Notes: generated from the sequence alone by a model not told the origin. DNA of 64,000 bases from Planococcus shixiaomingii (GCF_030413615.1 NZ_CP129236.1:604001-668000); one strand, 5' to 3'. Positions 36,706-44,879 are shown, counted from the first letter of the stretch. Numbers and translations: made by a program.

Positions 36706-37442
36706 ACGTTCTAGTTTTTGAAGATTTTGAGGCATTGAGTATAGCGGCGGCGAAACGGGTCGAGCAGCAAGTCCGTGAAAACAGCGCGTCGGTTTTGGGT
36801 CTTGCGACAGGATCTACGCCGCTCGGCCTTTACCGGAAAATGAGTGAAGGCATCACAAAGCGGGGCATGTCTTACCGGGACGTCCAGACGATTAATTTGG
36901 ATGAATATATTGGGCTTGATCCACTGCACCCAAGAAGCTACCATACCTTTATGGACGAGCATTTATTCAAGCATGTTGATATACCGGAAGAAAACCAGCA
37001 TTTGCCTAATGGCAAACCGGATTCTGTGGAAGAGGAATGCCTTCGCTATGAAAACCTGCTTGATTCGATCGGTCCAGTCGATCTGCAGATCTTAGGACTC
37101 GGAACGAATGGCCACATCGGTTTCAATGAACCCGGGACAGAACCGGACATAGAAACGCATTGCGTCCAGTTAGCGGACACTACACGCGAAGACAATGCCC
37201 GCTTTTTCGGCTCGATCGATGAAGTGCCAACGCACGCCATTACGATGGGCATCTCTTCCATTTTAAAAAGCAAAGAAATTCTTTTATTGGCTTCCGGCAA
37301 AAACAAAGCGGAAGCGGTAAAGACGTTGTTGGAGAAGAATATTACTAAAGAATTTCCGGCTTCGTTTTTATGGAATCATCCCAACGTCACCATCATGGTA
37401 GACCGGGAAGCGTACGAACTTATGGAAACGGAGGGGCGGTGA
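36702..37442 (+). CDS. nagB: Glucosamine-6-phosphate deaminase
   Basis: Converts GlcN-6P to fructose-6P and ammonia, the last step of amino-sugar catabolism. 246 aa; LGLATGSTPLGLYRKM (about 31-46), the catalytic segment TINLDEYIGLDP (about 65-76), and LGLGTNGHIGFNEPG (about 130-144) are all present. AAGGAGGAG precedes ATG. It overlaps nagA by 4 nt and abuts nagR. Confidence 0.97.
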   Translation: MNVLVFEDFEALSIAAAKRVEQQVRENSASVLGLATGSTPLGLYRKMSEGITKRGMSYRDVQTINLDEYIGLDPLHPRSYHTFMDEHLFKHVDIPEENQHLPNGKPDSVEEECLRYENLLDSIGPVDLQILGLGTNGHIGFNEPGTEPDIETHCVQLADTTREDNARFFGSIDEVPTHAITMGISSILKSKEILLLASGKNKAEAVKTLLEKNITKEFPASFLWNHPNVTIMVDREAYELMETEGR

Positions 37443-37447
37443 ACGCG

Positions 37448-38170
37448 GTGCTGGACAAGCAGTCGCCAATTCCGATTTATGTGCAAATAGAAGAACGGCT
37501 GAAAAGCCAGATTTCAGATGGACGCTTTCCGCCAGGTGCAGCGATTCCGTCCGAGCGGGAGTTGACGGAAGCTTTCGGCGTCAGCCGGATGACGGTCCGC
37601 CAAGCTATCACCAATCTGGTGAATGAAGGGTTGTTGTTCCGTGAAAAGGGGCGAGGAACATTTGTTGCTGTTCCAAAAGTTGAACAGCCTCTTAGCGGTA
37701 TGACCAGCTTTACGGAAGATATGCTGGCCCGCGGTATGAAGCCGAGCAACCAGCTTCTAACTTTCGGAAAAAGAAAGCCGGATAAACAGGTTGCCGAAGA
37801 GCTGCAGCTGGAGGCGGACGAGGAAGTATTTTTCGTTGAGCGGATCCGTTATGCGGATAGCATTCCGATGGCCATCGAACGGACATATCTCCCGGTAAAG
37901 CTTTTTCCGGAATTGAATGAAGACGTATTAGCAGGATCGCTTTACGTTTTCGTGGAAGGGACAGCGCGGTTGAAAATTGGCGGCGCTGTGCAAAAGATGG
38001 AAGCGGCGCTGGTTAAGAGAGAAGACGCCGAACTGCTTCATGTGGAAACGCCGTTCTCCGTATTGATCATCGAACGCATCAGCAAGTTAAGCAACGGAGT
38101 GCCTTTTGAAGTTGTACGCAGCACGTACCGAGCTGACCGCTATAAATTCACCAGCGAAATCCAGCGCTAA
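37448..38170 (+). CDS. nagR: GntR/HutC-family regulator of GlcNAc genes
   Basis: Repressor of 240 aa with an N-terminal GntR winged helix (AIPSERELTEAFGVSRMTVRQAITNLVNEG, split at about 33-62) and a C-terminal UTRA effector domain (from about 85; VERIRYADSIPMAIERTYLP). The start is ambiguous: an in-frame GTG at 37439 overlaps the nagB stop but is too close to the GGAGGGG site, whereas GTG 37448 has better spacing and gives MLDKQSPIPIYVQ, the family start. It should bind the dre site at 33484 and respond to amino-sugar phosphates. Confidence 0.88.
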   Translation: MLDKQSPIPIYVQIEERLKSQISDGRFPPGAAIPSERELTEAFGVSRMTVRQAITNLVNEGLLFREKGRGTFVAVPKVEQPLSGMTSFTEDMLARGMKPSNQLLTFGKRKPDKQVAEELQLEADEEVFFVERIRYADSIPMAIERTYLPVKLFPELNEDVLAGSLYVFVEGTARLKIGGAVQKMEAALVKREDAELLHVETPFSVLIIERISKLSNGVPFEVVRSTYRADRYKFTSEIQR

Positions 38171-38266
38171 GCGGCAACAAAATAGACTTCTTGAAGGGGT
38201 CAATGCTATTCTAGAGACATCGGCTATCCAAAGTAGATTGAAGCCAGACAAAGGAGAGAATGAAAC

Positions 38267-38533
38267 ATGATTGAAAAAAGCTACAAGATCACTAGCCCCG
38301 AAGGCCTTCACGCGCGACCAGCATCAGCGCTTGTTGCAGCTGTATCACCATTTTCAGCAGACGTGAAACTCGGGTACAAAGAAAAGCAAGTTAACATGAA
38401 ATCTATTATGGGTGTTATGTCACTCGGAATCGCAATGGGTGGAGAAATCCTAGTCAGCGCAGATGGTTCTGATGAAGAGTCATTAATGGCTAAAGTAGAC
38501 GAAGTTTTGGTTTCCCAAAACATCGCTCAGTAA
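38267..38533 (+). CDS. ptsH: Phosphocarrier protein HPr
   Basis: Small PTS phosphocarrier, 88 aa. The active-site His15 is in GLHARPAS and the regulatory HprK target Ser46 is in NMKSIMGVMSLG, so it is an HPr and not Crh, which lacks His15. It can pass phosphate to NagP and support MurP, and its Ser46-P form would be the CcpA co-repressor for the cre boxes seen here. ptsI does not follow, although in relatives ptsH and ptsI are usually adjacent; this may be a second HPr or a separated copy. AAAGGAGAG precedes ATG. Confidence 0.95.
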   Translation: MIEKSYKITSPEGLHARPASALVAAVSPFSADVKLGYKEKQVNMKSIMGVMSLGIAMGGEILVSADGSDEESLMAKVDEVLVSQNIAQ

Positions 38534-38549
38534 TACTGGTTTCATGTAA

Positions 38550-38586
38550 GCGCCAATTCCTTGGAAACAGGGATTGGCGCTTTTTT
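38550..38586 (+). terminator. Terminator after ptsH
   Basis: GCGCCAATTCC and GGGATTGGCGC arms, then six T. Confidence 0.9.
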
Positions 38587-38599
38587 AATTTTTGGATAT

Positions 38600-38730
38600 G
38601 GTTGAGTGTCGGTAGAGATGGGAAGAGTGCGGGTAAGAATTCGAAGAGTGTCGGTAGAAATTCAAGAAACGTCGGTAGAAACTCCGAAAGTACGGGTAAG
38701 AGGGAAAGAAACATCGGTAGAAACTCAAAA
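38600..38730. repeat. 21-bp tandem-phased repeat array, 6 units (second type)
   Basis: Units begin at 38606, 38627, 38648, 38669, 38690 and 38711, exactly 21 bp apart. Core is GTGTCGGTAGAAA or GTACGGGTAAG, with GAA before the core. Period and the GTAGAAA/GTAAG tails agree with the CATG-type arrays near 8 and 9.2 kb, although the core differs. It starts straight after the ptsH terminator. No ribosome site or plausible protein accompanies it. Confidence 0.85.
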
Positions 38731-38803
38731 AATCATTTAATAACTGGTAAATATTACCGGATAGTATTATCATACATTTAAGGTGCAAGAGCAAATGAAG
38801 GTA

Positions 38804-38875
38804 ATTAGCGGATGGCGCAGCAAAGCCTGCACCCGAAACTTCTCAGGGGCAGGCTCTTAAAATTCCATTGCTAAA
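38804..38875 (+). ncRNA. Candidate structured RNA element
   Basis: Outer stem TTAGCGGATGG with CCATTGCTAA (10 pairs, one bulged G, one G-T) and inner stem AGCCTGCACCC with GGGGCAGGCT (10 pairs, bulged A), an 11-base loop GAAACTTCTCA and an asymmetric internal loop (CGCAGCAA opposite CTTAAAATT). No T run follows, so it is not a standard terminator. It lies about 70 bp before the kinase gene. It does not match a riboswitch class I can recall, and could equally be an intergenic hairpin repeat. Confidence 0.4.
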
Positions 38876-38943
38876 CAGTCTAATGGTAAAATCTCAATAA
38901 CACTTTATTCAAGTAAACGAATAAAAAGGATGGGGACGACGAG

Positions 38944-39927
38944 ATGTATGTATTAGGGATTGACGGTGGAGGCACGAAAACGTCTGGCATCGTGGCGGAT
39001 GAAAAAGGGAATATCTACATGCAGGTAGCTACAGGCCGGAGCAACCCGAATACGTTGTCACAGCGAGGATTCGAACAGGTGATGAAAGATTTATTGATGG
39101 GGCTGAAAAGGCAAAACGAAGAGATATACAATCAAATTGCGGTCTGCTTCACGGGGATGGCGGGTGTCGATGAAAGCCGGCGCACAGAGGAAGTGACCGC
39201 TTTGTTGAAAAACTATTTGCCGGAAAGCACGCAGTTGATTGTTAAAAATGATGCCATCAATGCCTTATATTCAGGGACGCTCGGCAAAGCAGGCATTGTC
39301 CAGATTTCAGGGACAGGCTCTATTACGTTCGGCATCAACGAACAGCAGAAAGAAGCGCGGGCAGGAGGCTGGGGGTTTTTGTTCGACGAAGCGGGAAGCG
39401 GATTTGCGATCGGCAAAGCGGCGCTCCGGTCAGTCTTCAAGGAATATGATTTGCGCGGTCCATCAACTTCACTGACAGGTAGGCTGTTAGATCATTTTTA
39501 CGTCGATGAAGTGACGGATATCATCAACCAAGTATACGGACAAGAATATGCGCGCGCTGTCATCGCACCACTGGCGCAATTGGTAGTGGAAGAAGCGAGT
39601 GCTTCGGACGAGATTGCGCAGCGCATTTTGGCCGATGCCTGTGCGGAAATGCTTCACAGCATCGAGACCTGCCACAAGCAGCTGTTCGAAAGAGAACATC
39701 CGACAACTATTGTCCTGGCAGGAGGCGTGTTTTCCGACTGGCAAATGTTCAACAGCATATTTTCGAGTTTGGCAAAAGATACACTGCCCAATGCCAACTT
39801 TCAACCGACGCAAATTGCCCCGGTTGCCGGAGCGGTTATCGCCGCATTAAAGTCGCAAAAAATAACTCCAGCGGATACGTTTGCCCGCAGGATCAACGAG
39901 CAGATTGAACAGGAAGTGAACGCTTAA
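38944..39927 (+). CDS. BadF/BadG-type N-acetylglucosamine kinase
   Basis: ATP-dependent sugar kinase of the BadF/BadG/BcrA/BcrD (NagK/MurK-like) family, 327 aa. Phosphate motifs: GIDGGGTKT (5-13), FTGMAGVD near 70 and ISGTGSITFG near 121-130; the adenosine motif is VLAGGVFSD near 259-267. It most likely phosphorylates GlcNAc freed in the cytoplasm by MupG or the cytosolic GH3, which would otherwise be lost; MurNAc as an alternative substrate is possible, as in clostridial MurK. AAAAGGATGGGG precedes ATG. It ends the recycling locus and overlaps the convergent TVP38 gene by 4 nt. Confidence 0.88.
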   Translation: MYVLGIDGGGTKTSGIVADEKGNIYMQVATGRSNPNTLSQRGFEQVMKDLLMGLKRQNEEIYNQIAVCFTGMAGVDESRRTEEVTALLKNYLPESTQLIVKNDAINALYSGTLGKAGIVQISGTGSITFGINEQQKEARAGGWGFLFDEAGSGFAIGKAALRSVFKEYDLRGPSTSLTGRLLDHFYVDEVTDIINQVYGQEYARAVIAPLAQLVVEEASASDEIAQRILADACAEMLHSIETCHKQLFEREHPTTIVLAGGVFSDWQMFNSIFSSLAKDTLPNANFQPTQIAPVAGAVIAALKSQKITPADTFARRINEQIEQEVNA

Positions 39928-40469
39928 ATTTTGCCGCGCGCTGATTTGCGTTTTCGCATCAGCCAGATGATGAGGCAAATGATCAAAACAGCGGCAAGTA
40001 TGCCATATTGGTACTCGGCTGAAAGGCTTTGCGTGTAGCCGTAAGCGACGGCAATTTCCAGAAAAACGGCTGGAATCTTGCCGATGGTGCTCGCAGCAGC
40101 AAAGCCCCAGGCGGAAATGGCGGTCAACGAAGCGCCAGCTGTCACCAGCCCTGACGGCACAAAGGGGATTAACCGCAGCCAAATGACCGACCAGAAGACG
40201 CGCACCACGGACTGGTTTTGCAGCGCTTGCCAAAACCGGTGGGAGCGCCACGCCGGGTTCATTTTCGAAAAGCCCAGCCGGTACAAATAAAAGCCGAGAA
40301 TCGCGCCGAAGATTTCTCCGGACAACGACAAAAACGTGCCGACAGCTAAACCGAACGAGTTGATGTTCAGCGTCGTCACAAAAAAGCTCGGGATGAACCC
40401 GAACGCCCCGATTGCCATATTCAATAAAAACAGCAATAAAAACTCAACAACAAGCGGTAAACTGATCAT
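39924..40469 (-). CDS. TVP38/TMEM64 (VTT domain) membrane protein
   Basis: Membrane protein of 181 aa with about five hydrophobic segments. It carries the VTT/DedA-related motif GEIFGAILGFYLYRLG (about 51-66) and the conserved WLRLIPFVPSGLVTAGA (about 97-113), and ends in a basic tail (RKRKSARGKI). The family is linked to lipid scrambling or transport, but the bacterial role is uncertain. It overlaps the kinase gene tail to tail; a single-gene unit. Confidence 0.88.
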   Translation of the reverse strand: MISLPLVVEFLLLFLLNMAIGAFGFIPSFFVTTLNINSFGLAVGTFLSLSGEIFGAILGFYLYRLGFSKMNPAWRSHRFWQALQNQSVVRVFWSVIWLRLIPFVPSGLVTAGASLTAISAWGFAAASTIGKIPAVFLEIAVAYGYTQSLSAEYQYGILAAVLIICLIIWLMRKRKSARGKI

Positions 40470-40484
40470 GGTCCGTCCCTCTCT

Positions 40485-40530
40485 AAAAAAGATTGCAAAC
40501 TAGCAGAGGCTCGTCCGCTACTATGCAATC
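40485..40530 (-). terminator. Terminator of the copper-binding protein gene
   Basis: On the minus strand GATTGCATAGTAGCGG pairs with CTGCTAGTTTGCAATC and is followed by TTTTTT. Confidence 0.75.
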
Positions 40531-40561
40531 CCGGCGATTCTAAACAACCTTCTTATTTCCA

Positions 40562-40888
40562 TTACATCATACTTCTGCACGCTTCTGCACATTTAAAGCA
40601 AGCGTCCGCGCAAATTTGGCAATGTTCGTGGTCGTGCTGTTTGCATTCGTTGCCGCAGGCATCGCAAATAAACGCGCATACTGTGGCTATTTCCGAAACG
40701 AAAGGCGATTTTCTGGAGACGGCTTGTGCCAAAAACGCGCACATATCCGCGCATTCCCGGTCGAGCCGGATGCACTGCGCCATCATTTTCACATCGTCTT
40801 CCTGCAAGCACGCGTTATAGCAATTGTTGCAGGCTACCATGCAGTTTTGCAAGCTTTGAATAAATTCGAGTTGCTGTTGAGGAATCAT
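40562..40888 (-). CDS. Four-helix-bundle copper-binding protein (Csp/YhjQ-like)
   Basis: Small cysteine-rich protein of 108 aa with 16 Cys residues spaced as in cytosolic copper storage proteins (CxxxCxxC near the start; CxxC, CxxxC and similar pairs later) plus a His cluster KQHDHEHC. The fold is a helix bundle whose core Cys bind many Cu(I) ions. No signal peptide, so cytosolic. AGGTTTTGGAATG-type upstream sequence includes a GGAGG site. No CopA, CopZ or CsoR gene is adjacent. Confidence 0.92.
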   Translation of the reverse strand: MIPQQQLEFIQSLQNCMVACNNCYNACLQEDDVKMMAQCIRLDRECADMCAFLAQAVSRKSPFVSEIATVCAFICDACGNECKQHDHEHCQICADACFKCAEACRSMM

Positions 40889-41037
40889 TCCAAAACCTCC
40901 ATTTCAAATTTTCAGTACATAATTTAACTTCCCGCTCCCTTCTGTTCTAAACGAGGAGCTTTTTTTAAGGGATAAAAGTCATGCGTGGCGAAAGTCAGGT
41001 ATGCTAGGATATTTATAAGAGCGAAGGGGGAATTAGA

Positions 41038-41589
41038 GTGTTTATCCACAAGATTGATGACGATTTATCGCTGCGGCTGGTTGAAATGCGGGATGCCAAA
41101 CGGATTTTCGAGCTGACCGACCAATCGCGGGACTATTTGAAAGAGTGGCTTCCTTGGCTGGACTTTACGCTAAAACCCGAAGACACCGAAGATTTTATCA
41201 AAATGGGCCGCACGAATTTTGTTGAAAGCAAAAGCATGAACATGGTCATCCTTTATAAAGAGGAAATAGCGGGAATAGCAGGGTTCAATGAAATCAATAA
41301 TTCAAACAAGACCGCCAAAATCGGCTATTGGCTTGGGCAAGAATATCAGGGCAGCGGCATCATGACCCGTGTTGCTAAGACGCTCACGGAATACGCCATC
41401 AATACGCTTGGCATGAACAAAGTCGAAATACGGGTGGCGACGGAAAATAAGAAAAGCCGCGCCATCCCCGAACGCTTAGGCTATATGGAAGAAGGCACCA
41501 TCCGGCAAGCCGAATGGCTCTATGACCATTACGTCGATCACGTGATTTATGGAGTGCTTGCAGAAGAATGGAATAAAAATAGCGAGTAA
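41038..41589 (+). CDS. GNAT acetyltransferase, RimJ/RimL type
   Basis: N-acetyltransferase of 183 aa resembling ribosomal-protein serine acetyltransferases (RimL/YdaF). The acetyl-CoA motif appears as GYWLGQEYQGSGIMTRVAKTL (two stretches, about 100-120), followed by VEIRVATENKKSRAIPERLGY. GTG start after GAAGGGGG. Single-gene unit with its own terminator. The substrate is unknown. Confidence 0.88.
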   Translation: MFIHKIDDDLSLRLVEMRDAKRIFELTDQSRDYLKEWLPWLDFTLKPEDTEDFIKMGRTNFVESKSMNMVILYKEEIAGIAGFNEINNSNKTAKIGYWLGQEYQGSGIMTRVAKTLTEYAINTLGMNKVEIRVATENKKSRAIPERLGYMEEGTIRQAEWLYDHYVDHVIYGVLAEEWNKNSE

Positions 41590-41616
41590 AAGCAGTGGAT
41601 TTCCACTGCTTTTTTT
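41588..41616 (+). terminator. Terminator after the GNAT gene
   Basis: AAAAGCAGTGGA and TCCACTGCTTTTTTT: perfect stem and T run. It separates the sigma-54 locus from upstream transcription. Confidence 0.9.
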
Positions 41617-41647
41617 ATTTTGTGGTTCTTAGGAAGAAAAATGGGTG

Positions 41648-41663
41648 ACCTAAGAAACCCTAA
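41648..41663 (+). promoter_or_regulatory. Candidate activator site (CCTAA repeats) of sigma-54 promoter 1
   Basis: ACCTAAGAAACCCTAA: two CCTAA words 10 bp apart at 41649 and 41659, that is 95 and 85 bp upstream of the -24 element. The same word recurs ahead of the other two strong sigma-54 promoters. Confidence 0.5.
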
Positions 41664-41743
41664 ATCAAATAGAGGTAATTTTGAGTGCCAAGGCAAAGCA
41701 TTTCTTCTGGAACTCCGATGTTGGTCATGCAAGTTATCGGGAT

Positions 41744-41758
41744 TGGCACAAAAATTGC
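41744..41758 (+). promoter_or_regulatory. Sigma-54 promoter 1 (M28a-M20a operon)
   Basis: TGGCAC, five A, TTGC: a perfect -24/-12 sigma-54 promoter with GG-N10-GC spacing. It lies 82 bp before the TTG start at 41840. Confidence 0.9.
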
Positions 41759-41839
41759 AACAAGAAAAGTAGTGAATCTGAAGAAAGGATGGAGAGCCGG
41801 TACGTAATTAAAGGAGAACTTATTAAAGGAGGAGTTACT

Positions 41840-43585
41840 TTGCATAAGGCAGAACAACTGACAGCTCTGGAAACTGAACTATTATCGAAGGTATCAAAAG
41901 AAGGATTAATGGAATTCACGAAGGAGATTGCAAAAGAGGTCCGGCTTTCAGGTTCCGATGAGGAACTGCGGGCATTTGAATACGCAAAAAGCCAGTTGGA
42001 CAGTTTTGGATTAAAGACGGAACTGCTTTTCAGCGACAGCTATATCAGCATCCCGTTGAGCGGATCGCTTCAGGTGAACGGCAAAGATTACGAGTGCATC
42101 ACCCATTCGATGTCAAAACCGGTCCAAAACTTAAGCGCTGAAATTATCGACATCGGCAGCGGTTCGGATGAAGAATACGGGAAAAACGATGTGAACGGAA
42201 AAGTTGTGTTGATCGACGGCTTGGCGACACCGGCTGGCGTCCAAAAAGCAGCTTCTTACGGAGCGGCAGCAGCACTTTTTATTAACGCCAGATATACACA
42301 TGAAATGATCGTTTCACCGGTCTGGGGGACGCCTGTTCCACGTACGGCCTCTTATTTGCCGGATACTCCAGTGATTTCCGTTAATTTTGAAAACGGGCAA
42401 TCCATCCGGCAAGCTCTCAAAGAGGCCAACGAATGCCGGATATCAACGGAAGTTGAAACGGGATTTCGTTCTATTCCAACGCTGATTGCGGAACTCAAAG
42501 GCACCGAAGAACCCGAAAATTTTGTCCTGTTCAGTGGCCATATCGACTCCTGGCACTACGGGGTCATGGATAACGGTACGGCCAACGCAGTGATGCTGGA
42601 AGTGGCACGGATTCTTTCGCAATACCAGGGCAAATTAAAACGCACCCTGCGCCTGGCGTTTTGGTCGGGGCATTCGCATGGCCGTTATGCAGGTTCAGCG
42701 TGGTATTGCGACACGCATTGGGAAGAAATTTATGAGAACTGCGTACTTCATGTCAATGTTGATTCGGTCGGCGCGAAAGATGCTGTCGTGTTGACGGAAG
42801 CGAATTGCATGAAGGAGACCCAAAGTTTGGCAAAAGAAGTGATTGGCACGCTAACAGGTGAAGAGTTTGAAGGATCGCGGTTTGGGCGCGCCGGTGACCA
42901 GTCGTTTTTTGGAACAGGGACGCCATCGATTTTTATGGGATTGTCTGAACAAGTGCCGTCGGATGAACCGGCCGCCGCCGCGTTCAAAAATTTGTTTGGC
43001 GGAGGCAAAGCGGGAGGTTTTGGCTGGTGGTGGCATACTACTGAAGACACTATTGACAAAATTGATCCGGACTTCTTGAAACGGGATTGCGAAATTTATG
43101 TGATTGTTGTTTATCGCGCCTTGAACAATCCGCTTATCCCGGTCGATCCATTAGCTGGCGCAAGTGAAATTGAGGCAGGACTGAGAGCGTGGCAAGAGAA
43201 AGCGGAAGGTTTGTTCGATTTGTCTCTTTCACTTGAACGAGCTGGGCAACTGAAGAGCAAGCTTGAAGAGTTCCAAGATGCACTCGCTAAATTGGATAGT
43301 GGAGACAACGGGAAAATTTTAATTGCAAATAGAGCCATAATGGAGCTTTCGCGGATTTTGGTTCCGTTAAATTACGTGAAAGGCAATGTCTTCGACCACG
43401 ATTTTGCGCTAAAGCAGCCGGTGATTCCAAAACTTGCTGAAATCGATGAGCTGGTACAGGCAGAACAAAATTCGAATGAGTTTCAATTTCTTCTTACATC
43501 TCTGCTGCGAAGCAGAAATGAAGTGGCCTTTGCTTTAAAAAAAGCGATTGAGGCCGCGGGAAAAGCCTTGAGGCAATTGGCTTAA
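41840..43585 (+). CDS. M28-family metallohydrolase (peptidase-like) A
   Basis: Cytosolic zinc-hydrolase-fold protein of 581 aa. The frame is open from 41681 but that point is upstream of the promoter; TTG 41840 follows AAAGGAGGAG and aligns with the start of its paralogue. A PA-like insert spans about 85-205. Metal ligands of M28 are visible: H234-x-D236 (SGHIDSW), D244 (MDNGT), D308 (NVDSVG) and a His in WWWHTTEDT near 399. The normal catalytic Glu-Glu of M28 is missing and replaced by G277-H-S-H (FWSGHSHGRYAGS). It is the first gene of a sigma-54-driven operon with an M20 peptidase. Substrate and even peptidase activity are uncertain. Confidence 0.88.
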   Translation: MHKAEQLTALETELLSKVSKEGLMEFTKEIAKEVRLSGSDEELRAFEYAKSQLDSFGLKTELLFSDSYISIPLSGSLQVNGKDYECITHSMSKPVQNLSAEIIDIGSGSDEEYGKNDVNGKVVLIDGLATPAGVQKAASYGAAAALFINARYTHEMIVSPVWGTPVPRTASYLPDTPVISVNFENGQSIRQALKEANECRISTEVETGFRSIPTLIAELKGTEEPENFVLFSGHIDSWHYGVMDNGTANAVMLEVARILSQYQGKLKRTLRLAFWSGHSHGRYAGSAWYCDTHWEEIYENCVLHVNVDSVGAKDAVVLTEANCMKETQSLAKEVIGTLTGEEFEGSRFGRAGDQSFFGTGTPSIFMGLSEQVPSDEPAAAAFKNLFGGGKAGGFGWWWHTTEDTIDKIDPDFLKRDCEIYVIVVYRALNNPLIPVDPLAGASEIEAGLRAWQEKAEGLFDLSLSLERAGQLKSKLEEFQDALAKLDSGDNGKILIANRAIMELSRILVPLNYVKGNVFDHDFALKQPVIPKLAEIDELVQAEQNSNEFQFLLTSLLRSRNEVAFALKKAIEAAGKALRQLA

Positions 43586-43628
43586 ATGTTGTTGGAGCGT
43601 TGGAGCCTAATAAAAAGTGAGGGATTCG

Positions 43629-44879
43629 ATGAATAACGATGTCAGTCAAATTGTAGATGCGTTAGAACAGGAGGCAGTCCTTTTTTTGCAGCAGATGGTT
43701 CAAATACCTTCAGAAAACCCTGAAGGAGATTACGAAGAAATCAGCCGATTTCTAAAGGAAAAGCTTTCACAATGGGGATTTGAAGTGGAAATGGTCGATG
43801 TGCCCGAGCGCGAGGTAAGAGATGCAGGGTTGACGGGGCCAAGAAAGAACATCATCGCAACAATTAACGGCGAAACAGAAGGGCCTCATTTATTGTTCAA
43901 TGCCCACATTGATACAGTGCCTGCGGGAGACCCGGCTCATTGGACGCATCCGCCATTTTCAGGGGAAATTGCAGATGGAAAATTGTATGGAAGAGGGGCC
44001 ACTGATTCAAAAGGCCGGCTGGCTGCCTACGTGATGGCGGCGCTGGCATTGAAAAAATCAAGCGTTCCGTTCTCCGGCAAAATATCGATTGTCGCCACTT
44101 GTGATGAAGAAACAGGAGGGCAGCTAGGGGCCGGATATGTAGCAAATAATAAACTGGTAGCCGGCGATATGGTCATCGTGGAAGGCTACAGCAACCAAAT
44201 CGTGCGAGCAATGGCCGGTGTGCTGCAATTAAAAATACAAACGGAGGGCGTTCCTGCTCATGCCGCATTTAAATGGAAAGGAAGAAACGCTATTGAAAAA
44301 ATGGCAAAAGTCATCGAGGAATTGCAAAAGCTGCAGCAAGCGCTGGAAAGAGAACCTTCTTCTTTAACTGGCATGAAGCACACGACCGTCAATATTGGAG
44401 TCATTGAAGGAGGCACTAAAATAAATGTCGTTCCGGGCATCTGCGAAGTAGAAGTGGATTTCCGGATTATTCCTGAGCATACGTTGGATGGAATTTATCA
44501 TAGAGTGGTTGCCATTGCCGAAAAACTGCGGCAAGAAGACCCGGAAATGAAAATAACGATTGACCGGATTTTAAGTTTTGAAACCCATCCGACTGTAACA
44601 AGTGAAGAATCACCGTTGATCTCCTTGATACAAGAGGCCAATAAAGAAGTGACTGGACAGTCGCTGCCGGTTGTAGGAATGCTGGGACAATCGGATGCCC
44701 GCTGGTTTATCCAGAACGGCATTCCGGCTATCAATTTCGGACCCGGAACCAATGACAATCATCTTCATGGGTATGACGAATTTATGGACATTGAAGATTT
44801 GATGCGGACAACAAAAGTATTAGCGGTTCTCCTGAAAAATTATGTAGGAAAACAGGATTTAATAGAAGATCAAGTTTAA
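43629..44879 (+). CDS. M20-family peptidase (ArgE/DapE type)
   Basis: Di-zinc amidohydrolase or peptidase, 416 aa. Metal and catalytic motifs: NAHIDTVPAGD (about 91-101), GRGATDSKG (about 123-131), CDEETGG with the catalytic and metal Glu (about 161-167), and a final conserved GPGTNDNHLHGYDE. The ATG at 43629 is taken because GAGGG lies 5 bp upstream. Family members deacylate N-acyl amino acids or split dipeptides. Same operon as the M28-like gene; ends at a terminator. Confidence 0.9.
   Translation: MNNDVSQIVDALEQEAVLFLQQMVQIPSENPEGDYEEISRFLKEKLSQWGFEVEMVDVPEREVRDAGLTGPRKNIIATINGETEGPHLLFNAHIDTVPAGDPAHWTHPPFSGEIADGKLYGRGATDSKGRLAAYVMAALALKKSSVPFSGKISIVATCDEETGGQLGAGYVANNKLVAGDMVIVEGYSNQIVRAMAGVLQLKIQTEGVPAHAAFKWKGRNAIEKMAKVIEELQKLQQALEREPSSLTGMKHTTVNIGVIEGGTKINVVPGICEVEVDFRIIPEHTLDGIYHRVVAIAEKLRQEDPEMKITIDRILSFETHPTVTSEESPLISLIQEANKEVTGQSLPVVGMLGQSDARWFIQNGIPAINFGPGTNDNHLHGYDEFMDIEDLMRTTKVLAVLLKNYVGKQDLIEDQV

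Noticed and set aside
38267..38533. Crh (catabolite repression HPr)
   Set aside because: His15 is present in GLHARPAS; Crh proteins lack this histidine.
38490..38714. Minus-strand frame with repeats FLPTL..FLPAL
   Set aside because: Same explanation as for the first array, and it would run into ptsH from the wrong strand.
38804..38875. Known riboswitch class (glycine, c-di-GMP, fluoride, preQ1)
   Set aside because: The conserved loop sequences of those classes are absent; only the paired architecture is supported.
41681..41839. N-terminal 53-residue extension of the M28-like protein
   Set aside because: The extension would start upstream of the sigma-54 promoter, its paralogue lacks it, and TTG 41840 has a strong ribosome site.
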